This document shows, in pieces, positions 39,187 through 49,514 of a stretch of 64,000 nt of DNA. The notes beneath the pieces were generated by a model. It did no database searches, had not been told where the DNA came from, and saw nothing but the letters and a program-made list of their open reading frames with translations. The translations under genes were made by a program, and so were the position numbers. The stretch's first letter is position 1, and the number at the start of each line of letters is the position of its first letter. The stretch is from Vulcanimicrobiota bacterium (GTDB taxonomy: Bacteria; Vulcanimicrobiota; Vulcanimicrobiia; Vulcanimicrobiales; Vulcanimicrobiaceae), in the NCBI GenBank assembly GCA_003140855.1, contig PLLF01000070.1, positions 1-64,000 on the forward strand. Reading direction: 5' to 3'.

Positions 39187-41205
39187 GTGAACGACGCGGC
39201 GCGCCTTTCACGGTGGCTGCCGGCCGCCGTTTTGGCGCTTGGGTTCATTGTGATTTCACCGGTTCTGTGGAGCGGCTGGACCGGCGACGACGCGTTTTAT
39301 TCCGCGCTGAACGGCATTCTCGGCGCGGACAGATTAACGCTGTGGCAAGCTATGGCGCATTCGTTCAACGTTTGGTTTTTCGGAAACGGGCGATTTTACC
39401 CGGGACTCATCCTCGAAAAGTATCTCGTGTTCGCCGTTCTCACGAACCTGGTAGCGTACAAGATGTTCTTGATAGTCGCGACGCTGGCAACGGTCGAGTT
39501 ATTTCGGCGATGCGTGGCGGCATACACGACCCCTGCGTTCGGCGCGCTGTCGGCGCTCGCGGCGGTAGCGTTGTTCCTCGTGCACGGTTACCAAGACGCG
39601 CTTATCGCCTACAACGGGATGCCGCAGGCCGTGGCCATCGCGATGCTCGGCTCGTTCATCGCGTTCCGCGCGTTTTTGGCGGGAGGCGGGCGCCGTATGG
39701 CGATTCTTTCCGTGCTTCTGTATGCAGCGGCGGCGCTCACTTATGAAGATGTGTATCTGCTCTGCTTGCTGTATCCGGTGCTGGCGCGGTACGTATGCGG
39801 CAGCTGGCGCGTCGCAATCCGTGTGGCATGGCCGCAGCTGACGATCGCAGCTACGCTCACCGTTTTCGAGCTGTTCCTTCACATGTGGGTGCGGCTGCCG
39901 GCCGGCACCCTGTATGCCATCGACCTGAATGCCGGCGCTTTTCTCATGACGGCGTTTTACCAGCTGACGGCGGCGTTTCCACTCGCGTATTGGGTGGCCA
40001 GTCCGCCGCGATTCGCCAGCGCGGGCGACATGCTCGTCGGCGCTCCGGCGTCTCCATTCATATTTGCAGGCTTTGCGCTCGTTTGCTGGGCCGCACTCGG
40101 CGGCGTTGTGCGGACGGAAAATAAACGTCTGCCGTATCTTACGGGGATTTTGCTGACGGTACTGCCGGCGCTGCCGGTCGCGCTGCTCGTCAAGTACCAG
40201 CAGGAGCTGCGGTTAGGCCTCGGTTATCTGCCCGAATTCTTTCAAACTTTCGGCGCGGCGTTGCTGCTGGCTGCGATCGCGACGGCGGCGGTGCGGCGTT
40301 TTGGCGTTGCGGCAAGAGCCGCTGCCGTCTTGTCGATCGGCGTATTGGCAGCCCTGACGTACGCGGCCAACGTTCAGCTCGTGAGGGCGGACGTGCCGGA
40401 GCGCTCGGCGCGGTTGTCGCTGCAAAACGAGCTCGCGCATGCGTCGATGGCGCCGGTGCCCGATGGCGCCGTCGTTTCAGTTCCAAAAACATTCAACTGG
40501 ATCGATTATGACAACCAAGGTCCCGACGGTATCTCCACACGCGGGCTTTTGTACATGTATGGGGGCCGCCGGATCGATCTCGAGCCGCCGGAAGATCCGC
40601 GCGCGAGTTTCGGCCTAGCCTACGATGCGAAGTCCGGATCGTGGACCATTCGCAAGCTGCAGACCGCACCGCAGTCGGGTTTGCCGCTTCCTTGCAACGT
40701 TTCGAGGATCGCAAACGGCGATTTTACGTTCGGCTTTCGTTGCTGGGCGCAAGTCGCGGTCGCGGCGGGCCGCATCGCCAGCTATCCGCAGTTTCGCATC
40801 GATGCGGCGGGCGCGTGCCTTCCGGCCGCGCAAGCCGGAAATCCGTTCGCGACGCTGGATGTTCCCGCAAACGCACAGGCATATATCGCCCAGACGTTTA
40901 TCTACCGGGGTACACCCACTAGCATGACGTTCCGCGCATGGGGAGCCGTCGATCCGGTTACGGTAAGTGCCGGCATTGTTTTTCCGGTCGGCACCGGCAT
41001 GGGCACGGAGCGAACGCTGGATACATTCGTTGCGCCGCCGCTCGAGCAGAAGAACGGAGCATGTTCCGGCCGGCAGCCGGTAAGGAAAGTCTACAGGTTT
41101 TCAGGTTATCCGCGCGGGGCGCAAATTCAACTGCGGCTGCATGCGACGTCGGCGGGAGCGGATGGTGCGATTGCGGCTTTCGACGACGTCACGTCGTCGC
41201 CTTAG
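39187..41205 (+). CDS. Large polytopic membrane protein, GT-C glycosyltransferase-like, with C-terminal soluble domain
   Basis: 672 aa; ISPVLWSGWTGDDAFYSALNGIL resembles the first luminal loop of GT-C enzymes; many TM segments. Confidence 0.6.
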   Translation: MNDAARLSRWLPAAVLALGFIVISPVLWSGWTGDDAFYSALNGILGADRLTLWQAMAHSFNVWFFGNGRFYPGLILEKYLVFAVLTNLVAYKMFLIVATLATVELFRRCVAAYTTPAFGALSALAAVALFLVHGYQDALIAYNGMPQAVAIAMLGSFIAFRAFLAGGGRRMAILSVLLYAAAALTYEDVYLLCLLYPVLARYVCGSWRVAIRVAWPQLTIAATLTVFELFLHMWVRLPAGTLYAIDLNAGAFLMTAFYQLTAAFPLAYWVASPPRFASAGDMLVGAPASPFIFAGFALVCWAALGGVVRTENKRLPYLTGILLTVLPALPVALLVKYQQELRLGLGYLPEFFQTFGAALLLAAIATAAVRRFGVAARAAAVLSIGVLAALTYAANVQLVRADVPERSARLSLQNELAHASMAPVPDGAVVSVPKTFNWIDYDNQGPDGISTRGLLYMYGGRRIDLEPPEDPRASFGLAYDAKSGSWTIRKLQTAPQSGLPLPCNVSRIANGDFTFGFRCWAQVAVAAGRIASYPQFRIDAAGACLPAAQAGNPFATLDVPANAQAYIAQTFIYRGTPTSMTFRAWGAVDPVTVSAGIVFPVGTGMGTERTLDTFVAPPLEQKNGACSGRQPVRKVYRFSGYPRGAQIQLRLHATSAGADGAIAAFDDVTSSP

Positions 41206-42829
41206 AGTTCGAACACACGCCATGCGCGGAAAGCCACTCGCGCGCGTGCCCCGCCTTTTCCGCGCTGCGAAACGCGCGCCATTGCGTTTCGGCCGCCGGT
41301 TTTACGAGTTTGGGATCGGTAACGTACACCGGCCACTGCGCTCCGATGCGCAGAAGCGGGAAGCGCTGCATCCACGCACACAGCTCGACGTTGCGGTAGA
41401 AGCGGTTCTTTTCGATGGCGATAAAATAACGGGCTCCCTTGCGGATGGCGCTCTGCTCGTCGAACGGAGTCCAGAGATAGGGGTCCTCTTCCCAGCCATA
41501 GCGCCCGATGTAATAGAGAACGGACGGATCGTAGTGTCCCATAACGACGAGCGCGTCTCGATCCAGCGTCCTGTCTAGCGCGATTGCATTGCGGTAGACG
41601 TTCTTCGAATAGGCGTAATAGGGTTTGACGATCGCCTGGTTTTGAAAGACCGCGGCCGCGAGCGCGGCCAGACCCAGCGCCGCGCATGCATATTTGAGTG
41701 CGGGCGCCACATCGATCTCCGCAATGGCCGCGATGAAGCGCGCCACAAAACCCGCGGCGCCGAGCGCCGCCAGCGGCAAGAGCAAGAACATATAGTAGTC
41801 GACGCGCTCTACGGTTACGACGGCGTACACATACGCGAGCCCGCCGGCGAGCCAAGCCCAGAGCAAGGAACGCGAACGAACGGAGGCCGGCGGCAGCAAG
41901 AATCCGAGAATCGCTGCGGCCGCAACGGCCGGACCGATCATGAAATACGCAAGCACTCCAAGCATCGACCGGAATTGAACGAGCTTGGCGAAAAAGGCGG
42001 GCGCGCTCTGAAACGAACCGCGTAAGGCCGGCAGAACGTGCAAGGCGAGAATGCCGCTCGCCCAGTGCCACTCCGCGTGCGATCCGACGATTTTATCGTA
42101 CGCGTAGAGGATCGCAAGCGGTAACACGACGAGCGCTGCCGAGGAAAGCAGCGGAAACGTTCTGCCCAAGCGTGCGCGTTCGGCGGTCAACACAATCACC
42201 GGCACGATCGCGACGATGGCCACCGGCTTAGCCAGCAGCGCCAGCGTCAACAAAACGCCGCACCAAAGAACGTGCCGCGGGCGCCAGCGTTCTTCGTCGA
42301 TCAGCAAACGCGCCGTTGCGTAAAGTGCGGCCGTCATGAAGAAGACCATTGCCGCATCGGGCGTGAACGTGCGCCCGTAATAAATGCCGCCGGGCATGAC
42401 CGCATAAAAGAGTCCGGCCAGCAGTCCGGCAGTCGCGCTTGCGAAAAGCCAGCGGCCGAAGAAGGCGAGCACGGCAACGGTTCCCAGGCTGAAGGCGATC
42501 GTGATAATCCGCCCCGCGATCTCGTGCACGCCGAACAGTTTATATACGGTTGCGGCCAGGAACGGCACGATCTGAAGCTCGAGCTCGACATAGTTGGGCG
42601 GCGGCCCATTGTAATTTGTCTGCGGATAGAAAATGTTATATTGCAGCGTTGCGAAGTTGCGCGCGATGGCGGCTTCGTCGCCCTGCCGCCAGCCCGGATG
42701 ATCCAGCAGCGGGTTGTGAATGCCTTTGAGCCGTAGGATGAGGGCGATCGCAACGACCACACAGACGCCCAGCGTCCAAAGCGCGCGGCGCGTTTGGTCG
42801 CCGCTTAGCTGACGTGCTTGAACGTCCAA
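41189..42829 (-). CDS. GT39/ArnT-like glycosyltransferase
   Basis: RLKGIHNPLLDHPGWRQGDEAAIARNF; multi-TM. Confidence 0.82.
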   Translation of the reverse strand: MDVQARQLSGDQTRRALWTLGVCVVVAIALILRLKGIHNPLLDHPGWRQGDEAAIARNFATLQYNIFYPQTNYNGPPPNYVELELQIVPFLAATVYKLFGVHEIAGRIITIAFSLGTVAVLAFFGRWLFASATAGLLAGLFYAVMPGGIYYGRTFTPDAAMVFFMTAALYATARLLIDEERWRPRHVLWCGVLLTLALLAKPVAIVAIVPVIVLTAERARLGRTFPLLSSAALVVLPLAILYAYDKIVGSHAEWHWASGILALHVLPALRGSFQSAPAFFAKLVQFRSMLGVLAYFMIGPAVAAAAILGFLLPPASVRSRSLLWAWLAGGLAYVYAVVTVERVDYYMFLLLPLAALGAAGFVARFIAAIAEIDVAPALKYACAALGLAALAAAVFQNQAIVKPYYAYSKNVYRNAIALDRTLDRDALVVMGHYDPSVLYYIGRYGWEEDPYLWTPFDEQSAIRKGARYFIAIEKNRFYRNVELCAWMQRFPLLRIGAQWPVYVTDPKLVKPAAETQWRAFRSAEKAGHAREWLSAHGVCSNSKATT

Positions 42830-43218
42830 TATTTGTTCAAAAAGAAGTTCACGACGATGCCTGCCAGCGTCGCGATGAACCAGGTTTTGTGGCCGTGGCC
42901 TAAATAGGGTGAGACGAGTGCGGAGACAACAAGGCCGACGGCTAGCGCAATCGCGGAGACCGTCAGGAATTGCGTGCCTTCGCGAAAAGCGTGTCCGGTC
43001 GAACGAAACGTCCAGACGCGATTGAAATAGTAGTTGGAGACGCCTCCGCTAAGAAAAGACGCGGAATAGATGATGTAATACTGTGTGGGCTGCTCGTGGT
43101 GCGGCACGAGGCGCTGCAGCACCGTAAACACGATGAGGTTGACGAAGAACCCCGAGAGGCCGACGATACCGAATTTTACGAATTGACGCACGCCGCGACG
43201 CTGCGTGACGTTATGCAA
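42805..43218 (-). CDS. GtrA family membrane protein
   Basis: FVKFGIVGLSGFFVNLIVFTVLQRL...NYYFNRVWTFRS...LNKYWTFKHVS. Confidence 0.92.
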   Translation of the reverse strand: MHNVTQRRGVRQFVKFGIVGLSGFFVNLIVFTVLQRLVPHHEQPTQYYIIYSASFLSGGVSNYYFNRVWTFRSTGHAFREGTQFLTVSAIALAVGLVVSALVSPYLGHGHKTWFIATLAGIVVNFFLNKYWTFKHVS

Positions 43219-44731
43219 CCCAGTACCAGTCGGCGAACAGGACGGTGAACAATCCTAGCAGAGGCAGCGACAGAGCGACGATCGCATTGTTGACTCTGGG
43301 CCGCCCTCCCCAAAGCGCCATGATTGCGAACATGGGGAACAGGACAAGCGCGAAGCGCGGCATGCTCATTAGGCTCGACGTGCAAAGCGGCATGAGGATC
43401 GAAAGCCCCATGTATGCCACGTACGACGCTTTGAGTTTGCGCCAGCCGCCGGCCAGTACGCCGATCATCAAAGCGGTGAAGACCAATTCCAGTATTTGCT
43501 GCGCGACGGTCTGAGGGCCAACCGCAGTGGCGATCTTATGGAATGAATTGCCGATCGACGTCCACGGCGCCGCGAGCTGCCGGTTCCAGTGCGATTGGAT
43601 GTGCGAAAAGTACAGCGGGTCGCCGTTGAGCACCCATAGGTAGCCCATGAAGAGCACCAGGCCCAGTGGAATCAAGAAGATCGGTACGAGATTTCGAGCG
43701 CCCGCACGGAGATTCTCGCGGTACGCGCTCCACCATTCGATTGCAAACGGAACGGCAAGCAGCACGCCCTCCACGCGCGTCAAGGACGCGAACAGGCCGA
43801 ATGCGCCCGCGAGCCACCAGCGCCGCTCCCGCATGTAATAGAACGAGGCAACCGTCAGCATCAAAAATAACGACTCGGTGTAGACGGCCGAGAAGAAGAC
43901 GGCGGTGGGAAAGATCGAGATGTAAAAGATGGCCCGGCGCGCGACGGCGCGGTCGAATTCGTGCTCCACCAGCTTATAAAGGAAGAGCAGCGCGAAAAAG
44001 AGCGCGACGTTGGAGATCACGAGGCCCGCGATCAAATGGTTGCCTATCAGGCTTCCTAAGAGGGCAATCAGCAGCGGCAAGAGCGGAAAGAACGCCAGAT
44101 CGGTGCCGTGATAGCCGTTGGTCGCGATGTCGAGATAGTGAACCGCGTCCCATCGTCCCCATACCGCGAGCAGCAGCGAACGCGACTCTTGGATGTGGGT
44201 GCCGGCTCGCTGGCCGATGATGACCGCTGCCAGCTCCGCTATCACGATGATCGCAAAACGCGTGACGATAAAATCGATCGAAACGTCGCGAACCGTTTCG
44301 TTAAAGCGCGCGGCGACTGCAAGTTTCGCGACGCAGAAGAACGCGGCGCAGTAAACAAAAAGCCGGACTCCGCCGTGTGTTAACCAGAGCGGCAGTAAGA
44401 ACGAGAGCCACAGCAACACGAAGACGGACCATGAAATGGCGTCGTACTGCAGCGAGCGTTGAAATTTTATTCCCGTGCGCGATGCGAAATAATCGCTGTA
44501 CGCTTGCCAGGCCCATATAACCACGGCTAGCGCGATCACCAGCAGAAGCGGTAAACCGGCCGCCGTTAATACTGCATCGTGCACCGGCAGAATAAAAGCG
44601 TACCAAAGAAAAAATCCGAGCGTCAGGCCGGAAGCGGCAACGCCGGCCAGCGGCGCCCACCCGGCCGCGAATAAGCCTTGCAGCGCGTTAGAGTGGATTG
44701 GAAAAGTGCGTTGCGATTCGTCCAGGTGCAT
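43211..44731 (-). CDS. PIG-V/mannosyltransferase-like GT-C membrane protein
   Basis: LLAVWGRWDAVHYLDIATNGYHGTDLAFFPLLPLLIALLG; ATG at 44731. Confidence 0.85.
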   Translation of the reverse strand: MHLDESQRTFPIHSNALQGLFAAGWAPLAGVAASGLTLGFFLWYAFILPVHDAVLTAAGLPLLLVIALAVVIWAWQAYSDYFASRTGIKFQRSLQYDAISWSVFVLLWLSFLLPLWLTHGGVRLFVYCAAFFCVAKLAVAARFNETVRDVSIDFIVTRFAIIVIAELAAVIIGQRAGTHIQESRSLLLAVWGRWDAVHYLDIATNGYHGTDLAFFPLLPLLIALLGSLIGNHLIAGLVISNVALFFALLFLYKLVEHEFDRAVARRAIFYISIFPTAVFFSAVYTESLFLMLTVASFYYMRERRWWLAGAFGLFASLTRVEGVLLAVPFAIEWWSAYRENLRAGARNLVPIFLIPLGLVLFMGYLWVLNGDPLYFSHIQSHWNRQLAAPWTSIGNSFHKIATAVGPQTVAQQILELVFTALMIGVLAGGWRKLKASYVAYMGLSILMPLCTSSLMSMPRFALVLFPMFAIMALWGGRPRVNNAIVALSLPLLGLFTVLFADWYWVA

Positions 44732-44787
44732 GGATACGTCGCAACTTCTAAAGGAATCGTCCCGCTTCCCTTGTAGCCTCAAGAAGT

Positions 44788-45771
44788 ATGGCAACGATGA
44801 TTGCGCGTACGTCCACGAGCCCCGTCAATACGCTGGATTTCGTGAAAGTCACGGAAAGCGCAGCGCTCGCGGCATCGCGCTGGATGGGCCGGGGCGAACG
44901 CGACAAAGCTGACGGCGCGGCGGTCGAACGCATGCGCGAGGCGCTCGGCGAGATGGAAATCTCGGGACGGATCGTCATCGGTGAAGGCGAGCGCGACAAA
45001 GCCCCCATGCTGTATATCGGCGAAGAACTCGGACGCGGCGGATTTGAAGTAGATATCGCCGTCGATCCGGTTGAAGGCACCAACCTGGTTGCCAATGGTC
45101 TGCCGAACTCGATCGCCGTCATGGCGATCGCCGAACGCGGGTGTCTGCTGAACGCGCCCGACACCTACATGAAAAAACTTGCGGTCGGCCCGAAGGCAGC
45201 TCCGTTTGTCCACCTCGACGCGCCGGTACGTGAAAACATCGAAGCCGTTGCCAATGCGCTGGAGAAACCGACCAGCGACATTACCGTCGTTATTCTCGAT
45301 CGGCCGCGCCACGCGGATCTCGTACAGCAATGCCGCGACGCCGGGGCGCGCATCAAGTTAATCTCCGACGGCGACGTCGATGCGTGTATCGCGACCGCGG
45401 TTCCCGGAACGGGGATCCACGTTGCGCTCGGCACGGGGGGCGCGCCGGAGGGCGTGCTGGCGGCGGCGGCGCTCAAATGTTTGGGCGGGATGTTCATGGG
45501 GAGGCTCGAGCCGCGCAATGAAGAGGAAGCCCGGCGCGCGCACGAGATGGGAATTCGCGATCTGTCGCAAGTGCTGACGATGAACGATCTCGTCAAGGGC
45601 GAGCATTTGGTGTTTTGCGCGACCGGCATCACCGACGGCGACCTGACTCGCGGCGTCCGGTTTTTCGGAAACAACGCCCGCACGCATTCGATCGTGATGC
45701 ACTCCGACGGCACGCTGCGTTTCATCGAATCCGTTCACCGTTTGGGAGCGCGGCCGCAGCATAACCTTTGA
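44788..45771 (+). CDS. glpX: Class II fructose-1,6-bisphosphatase
   Basis: IVIGEGERDKAPMLYIGEELG, DIAVDPVEGTNLVANGLPNSIAVMAIA, GTGGAPEGVLAAAALKCLGG. Confidence 0.96.
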   Translation: MATMIARTSTSPVNTLDFVKVTESAALAASRWMGRGERDKADGAAVERMREALGEMEISGRIVIGEGERDKAPMLYIGEELGRGGFEVDIAVDPVEGTNLVANGLPNSIAVMAIAERGCLLNAPDTYMKKLAVGPKAAPFVHLDAPVRENIEAVANALEKPTSDITVVILDRPRHADLVQQCRDAGARIKLISDGDVDACIATAVPGTGIHVALGTGGAPEGVLAAAALKCLGGMFMGRLEPRNEEEARRAHEMGIRDLSQVLTMNDLVKGEHLVFCATGITDGDLTRGVRFFGNNARTHSIVMHSDGTLRFIESVHRLGARPQHNL

Positions 45772-47204
45772 AAACTAGCAAACAGTACGATCTGGTGGTC
45801 GTGGGCGCCGGCTCGGGCGGCTTCGCCGCGGCGCGTACGGCTCGAGACCTTCAAGCTAACGTCGCGCTGATCGATCACGGACCGCTCGGCGGCCTGTGCA
45901 TCTTGCGCGGCTGCATGCCGAGTAAAACGCTGCTGGCCTCCAGCGATGCGATTACTGACATGCGCGAAGCGGTCGAGCTCGGCATTCACGCGGGCGATAT
46001 CACCATAGATTTTCCGCACATCATGCGGCGCAAGGCCGAGCTCATTGGGGGGTTCGCCGATTATCGCATCGAGGGATTGCGTCAGTTTCCGCTCTACGAA
46101 GGCCCGGCGCGGTTTCTCTCTGCGCACGAAGTCGAAGCAGCCGGCGAAGTACTTCAGGCGGACAAATTCATCATAGCGACCGGCAGTGTCGTGGCGCCGG
46201 CGGCGGTGCCCGGCCTGACCGAAACAGGATTCATCGACAGCGACGCGGCGCTGGAACTCGAGCGGTTGCCCGAATCGCTCGTCGTCTTAGGCGGCGGTTA
46301 CGTCGCGTGCGAGTTGGGGCAATTCTTTGCGCGCATGGGTGTGAAGACGTCGATCGTGTTGCGCAGTCCGCATCTGCTCTCGGGCGAGGATCACGACATC
46401 GGGGAAGCGCTGACGGAGTACTTCCGCGATGAAGGCATCGAAGTTCATACCGAGACGCAGATCGTGCGCGCGAGCAATCGCGACGGCAAGAAGATCGCGC
46501 ACGTCGTCCACAAGGGCGTCGACGGCGAGATCGAAGCCGACGAGTTGCTGTACTGCCTCGGCCGCGTTCCCAACTTCGAGGGGTTGAACCTCGATCTGGC
46601 CGGCGTACCGTGCCACAACATCACGGGTATTGAAACCGGCGAAACGATGATCACGTGCAATCCGGATTTCTACGCAATCGGCGACGTCGCCGGAAAACAC
46701 ATGCTGGTGCACGTCGCTATCTACGAGGGCGAAGTGGCGGCGCGCAATGCCATCGGCGCGCTTCGCAAATCAAAGCAACCCGCGGAAAAAGCAGATTATA
46801 CGATCACCGCGGCGCACACGGTCTTCAGCGACCCGCAAGTCGCTGTGGTCGGCAAAACCGAGCGCCAGCTGCAAGCCCAGGGCGTCGCTTACGTCAAAGG
46901 CGTGTACGATTTTGCCGAGCACGGAAAAGCGCAGTGCATCGGTAAGACGAAGGGGTTTGTGAAAATTCTAGCCGCAACCGGCGCTGGAAAAATCCTCGGA
47001 GCGGCGATTCTGGGCCCGCACGGCTCCGATCTGATCCACGAGATGATCGTCGCGATGCGCTACGACGCTACGGTCGCGCAATTCATGTGCATTCCGCATT
47101 TGCATCCGACGCTTGCGGAGATTTGGACGTATCCCGCTGAGGAATGCGCCGCCAAGCTGAAGATGGCGAGACCGGGGCAGCTCGCTCCCGAGGTAGCGCT
47201 GTGA
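45768..47204 (+). CDS. Dihydrolipoamide dehydrogenase / mercuric reductase-like flavoprotein
   Basis: LVVVGAGSGGFAAARTA, LCILRGCMPSKTLL (CxxxxC-like redox site), VVLGGGYVACELGQFFARMG, HLHPTLAEIW. Confidence 0.92.
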   Translation: MKTSKQYDLVVVGAGSGGFAAARTARDLQANVALIDHGPLGGLCILRGCMPSKTLLASSDAITDMREAVELGIHAGDITIDFPHIMRRKAELIGGFADYRIEGLRQFPLYEGPARFLSAHEVEAAGEVLQADKFIIATGSVVAPAAVPGLTETGFIDSDAALELERLPESLVVLGGGYVACELGQFFARMGVKTSIVLRSPHLLSGEDHDIGEALTEYFRDEGIEVHTETQIVRASNRDGKKIAHVVHKGVDGEIEADELLYCLGRVPNFEGLNLDLAGVPCHNITGIETGETMITCNPDFYAIGDVAGKHMLVHVAIYEGEVAARNAIGALRKSKQPAEKADYTITAAHTVFSDPQVAVVGKTERQLQAQGVAYVKGVYDFAEHGKAQCIGKTKGFVKILAATGAGKILGAAILGPHGSDLIHEMIVAMRYDATVAQFMCIPHLHPTLAEIWTYPAEECAAKLKMARPGQLAPEVAL

Positions 47205-48094
47205 ACGTCGCGATTGTTCAGACCAAACCGCGTAAAGGGAAGTACCGCGAAAACCTCCACGATCTGCGCGAAGTCTTTGCGCAGGTCGGCAGCGAGCCGG
47301 TCGATTTGATCGTGCTGCCGGAGGCGGCGCTTACCGGATATTTTCTGGAAGGCGCCGTGTATGAGCTGGCAATGGATGCGCCCGCTTTCGCGGACGACAT
47401 CGCGGCTGCCTGGCTGGAGGCGAACCCAAAAAAGGACGTCGACATCGTTTGCGGATTCTACGAAAACAGCGACGGTACGTACTACAACTCGGCGATGTAC
47501 TTGCAGATATCGAACCGCGAAGCGCACATTAAACACGTGCACCGCAAGATGTTCTTGCCGACGTACGGCGTTTTTGATGAAGAACGCTTTCTTTCGCGCG
47601 GCCGTCACCTGAAGACGTTCGATACTCGGTTCGGCCGGATGGCGATGCTTATCTGCGAGGACAGCTGGCATGCGATCATGCCCACGATCGCGGCCGTGAA
47701 AGGTGCGCGCATCCTCGTGATACCGAGCGCCGCGCCGGGCCGAGGCATCGAGGGCGGCGATGAACTCACAAGCATCGTGCGTTGGCGCGCTATCCTCGAA
47801 TCGATTGCGGCGGAGCACGGCGTGTTCTTGCTCTATGCCGGCCTGGCCGGTTTCGAAGGCGGTAAGGGCATGACGGGGTCGTCGCGCATCGTCGATCCGC
47901 GCGGCCGCACGATTGTTGAAGCGCCCCCGCTCGGCGCACACATCATCCGCGCGACCCTCGACTTGCACGAGATCGATCTGGCGCGCGCGACCTTACCGTT
48001 GCTCGGCGATCTGAACGCGGTCTTGCCGGATCTGCTGCTCGACGAAGAGCTGCCGCTGCCGCCAATGTTGCGGCAGCCACGCGACGAATCATGA
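47201..48094 (+). CDS. Carbon-nitrogen hydrolase (nitrilase superfamily)
   Basis: LIVLPEAALTGYFLEG, HRKMFLPTYGVFDEERF, MLICEDSWH; GTG start at 47201. Confidence 0.92.
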   Translation: MNVAIVQTKPRKGKYRENLHDLREVFAQVGSEPVDLIVLPEAALTGYFLEGAVYELAMDAPAFADDIAAAWLEANPKKDVDIVCGFYENSDGTYYNSAMYLQISNREAHIKHVHRKMFLPTYGVFDEERFLSRGRHLKTFDTRFGRMAMLICEDSWHAIMPTIAAVKGARILVIPSAAPGRGIEGGDELTSIVRWRAILESIAAEHGVFLLYAGLAGFEGGKGMTGSSRIVDPRGRTIVEAPPLGAHIIRATLDLHEIDLARATLPLLGDLNAVLPDLLLDEELPLPPMLRQPRDES

Positions 48095-48945
48095 CCCTTC
48101 CGATCATCGAGCCGCGCCAAACCGACTTCACGCAGCCGCCGGCGATAAATCCGGCGCTGACGGCACAATGGCTCGAAGCGTTCTTGAAGGACGAGCTCGT
48201 CGGCGGGCGCGGCATCCCGCGCGCGGTCGTCGGCCTTTCCGGCGGAGTCGATTCGGCGGTGACGGCCTACCTGTGCGCGCGCGCGCTTGGACCGAAGAAC
48301 GTCTTCGGTATTCGCATGCCGTATAAACACTCGAGTCCATCAAGTTTGACCGACGCGCACCTGGTCACCGAAGCGATCGGCATCAACGAATGCACGATCG
48401 AGATTACCGCAGCGGCCGATGGCTACTTACAGCTCGAACGTGACGCCGACGCTCGCCGACGCGGAAACGTGCTGGCGCGCGTGCGGATGCTCGTACTCTT
48501 CGATCAATCCGCCAAACTCAACGCTTTGCCGGTCGGCACCGGAAACAAAACCGAACGCTTGTTGGGATACTTCACGTGGCACGCCGACGACTCGCCGCCC
48601 GTCAATCCGATCGGCGACCTCTACAAATCGCAAGTATGGAAGCTGGCCGAGTACCTTGGCGTGCCGAAGCCGCTCGTCAAGAAAGCCCCGAGTGCGGACC
48701 TCGAGGCCGACCAGACCGACGAAGGCGATCTCGGCATAACGTACGCGAAGGCCGACGCGGTGCTGACGCGCATTCTGGAAGGGTACACCAACGACCAGCT
48801 CGTCGCGCGCGGCTTCGATCGCGGCGAAGTCGAGATCGTTCGCAAACGGCTCGACGGCACGCACTGGAAGCGCCACTTGCCCACCACCGCGATGCTGTCG
48901 AACACGGCGATCAATGAGTTCTATTTACGGCCCGTCGATTTTTGA
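48091..48945 (+). CDS. nadE: NAD(+) synthetase
   Basis: VVGLSGGVDSAVTAYLCARALG, GTGNKTERLLGYFTWHADDSPPVNPIGDLYKSQVWKLAEYLGVP. Confidence 0.96.
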   Translation: MTLPIIEPRQTDFTQPPAINPALTAQWLEAFLKDELVGGRGIPRAVVGLSGGVDSAVTAYLCARALGPKNVFGIRMPYKHSSPSSLTDAHLVTEAIGINECTIEITAAADGYLQLERDADARRRGNVLARVRMLVLFDQSAKLNALPVGTGNKTERLLGYFTWHADDSPPVNPIGDLYKSQVWKLAEYLGVPKPLVKKAPSADLEADQTDEGDLGITYAKADAVLTRILEGYTNDQLVARGFDRGEVEIVRKRLDGTHWKRHLPTTAMLSNTAINEFYLRPVDF

Positions 48946-48947
48946 GG

Positions 48948-49514
48948 ATGCATAACCCGTATTTGCCGGTCGGCCTGAATCTCAAAGGGCGCCGTTGCGT
49001 CGTGATCGGAAACGATCGCGAGGCGGAAGAGAAGAGCGCGACGTTGCGCGAGTGCGAGGCGGACGTTCGCCGCATAGAAGATGCGACGAAACTGCGCGAC
49101 GGGGACGTCGCGGACGCATTTCTCGTGATCTCCATGCCGCAAGACGAGGCGCTGTCGACGCGCTTGCGCGCGCTGGCGGACCGGAAACGCTTTCTGTTGT
49201 GCTGCATCGATCAGCCCAAGCACGGTTTCGTGGCGATGCTCGCGATCGCGAAGGCCGGTCCGGTGCGCGTCGCGATTTCGACGGCCGGGCTAGCGCCGCG
49301 CGTCGGTAAGCTTCTAAAGGAAGGTTTACAACGCGCCATGGACGGGCGCTTCGCGCGGTTCGTTGAGCACCTGGCGCACGAACGCGAGAAGACGAAGCAA
49401 GCGCATCCCGCGCCCGAAGAGTCGCCGGAGCGCCGGAGCGCCATGATCGAAGCCGCCCGCGGATTCGAAGCCGACGTCTCGTTTCGCTATCCCGGCTGGT
49501 TCGAAAAAGAATAG
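48948..49514 (+). CDS. Precorrin-2 dehydrogenase / CysG N-terminal-like
   Basis: YLPVGLNLKGRRCVVIGNDREAEEKSATL...VRVAISTAGLAPRVGKLLKEGLQ. Confidence 0.85.
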   Translation: MHNPYLPVGLNLKGRRCVVIGNDREAEEKSATLRECEADVRRIEDATKLRDGDVADAFLVISMPQDEALSTRLRALADRKRFLLCCIDQPKHGFVAMLAIAKAGPVRVAISTAGLAPRVGKLLKEGLQRAMDGRFARFVEHLAHEREKTKQAHPAPEESPERRSAMIEAARGFEADVSFRYPGWFEKE

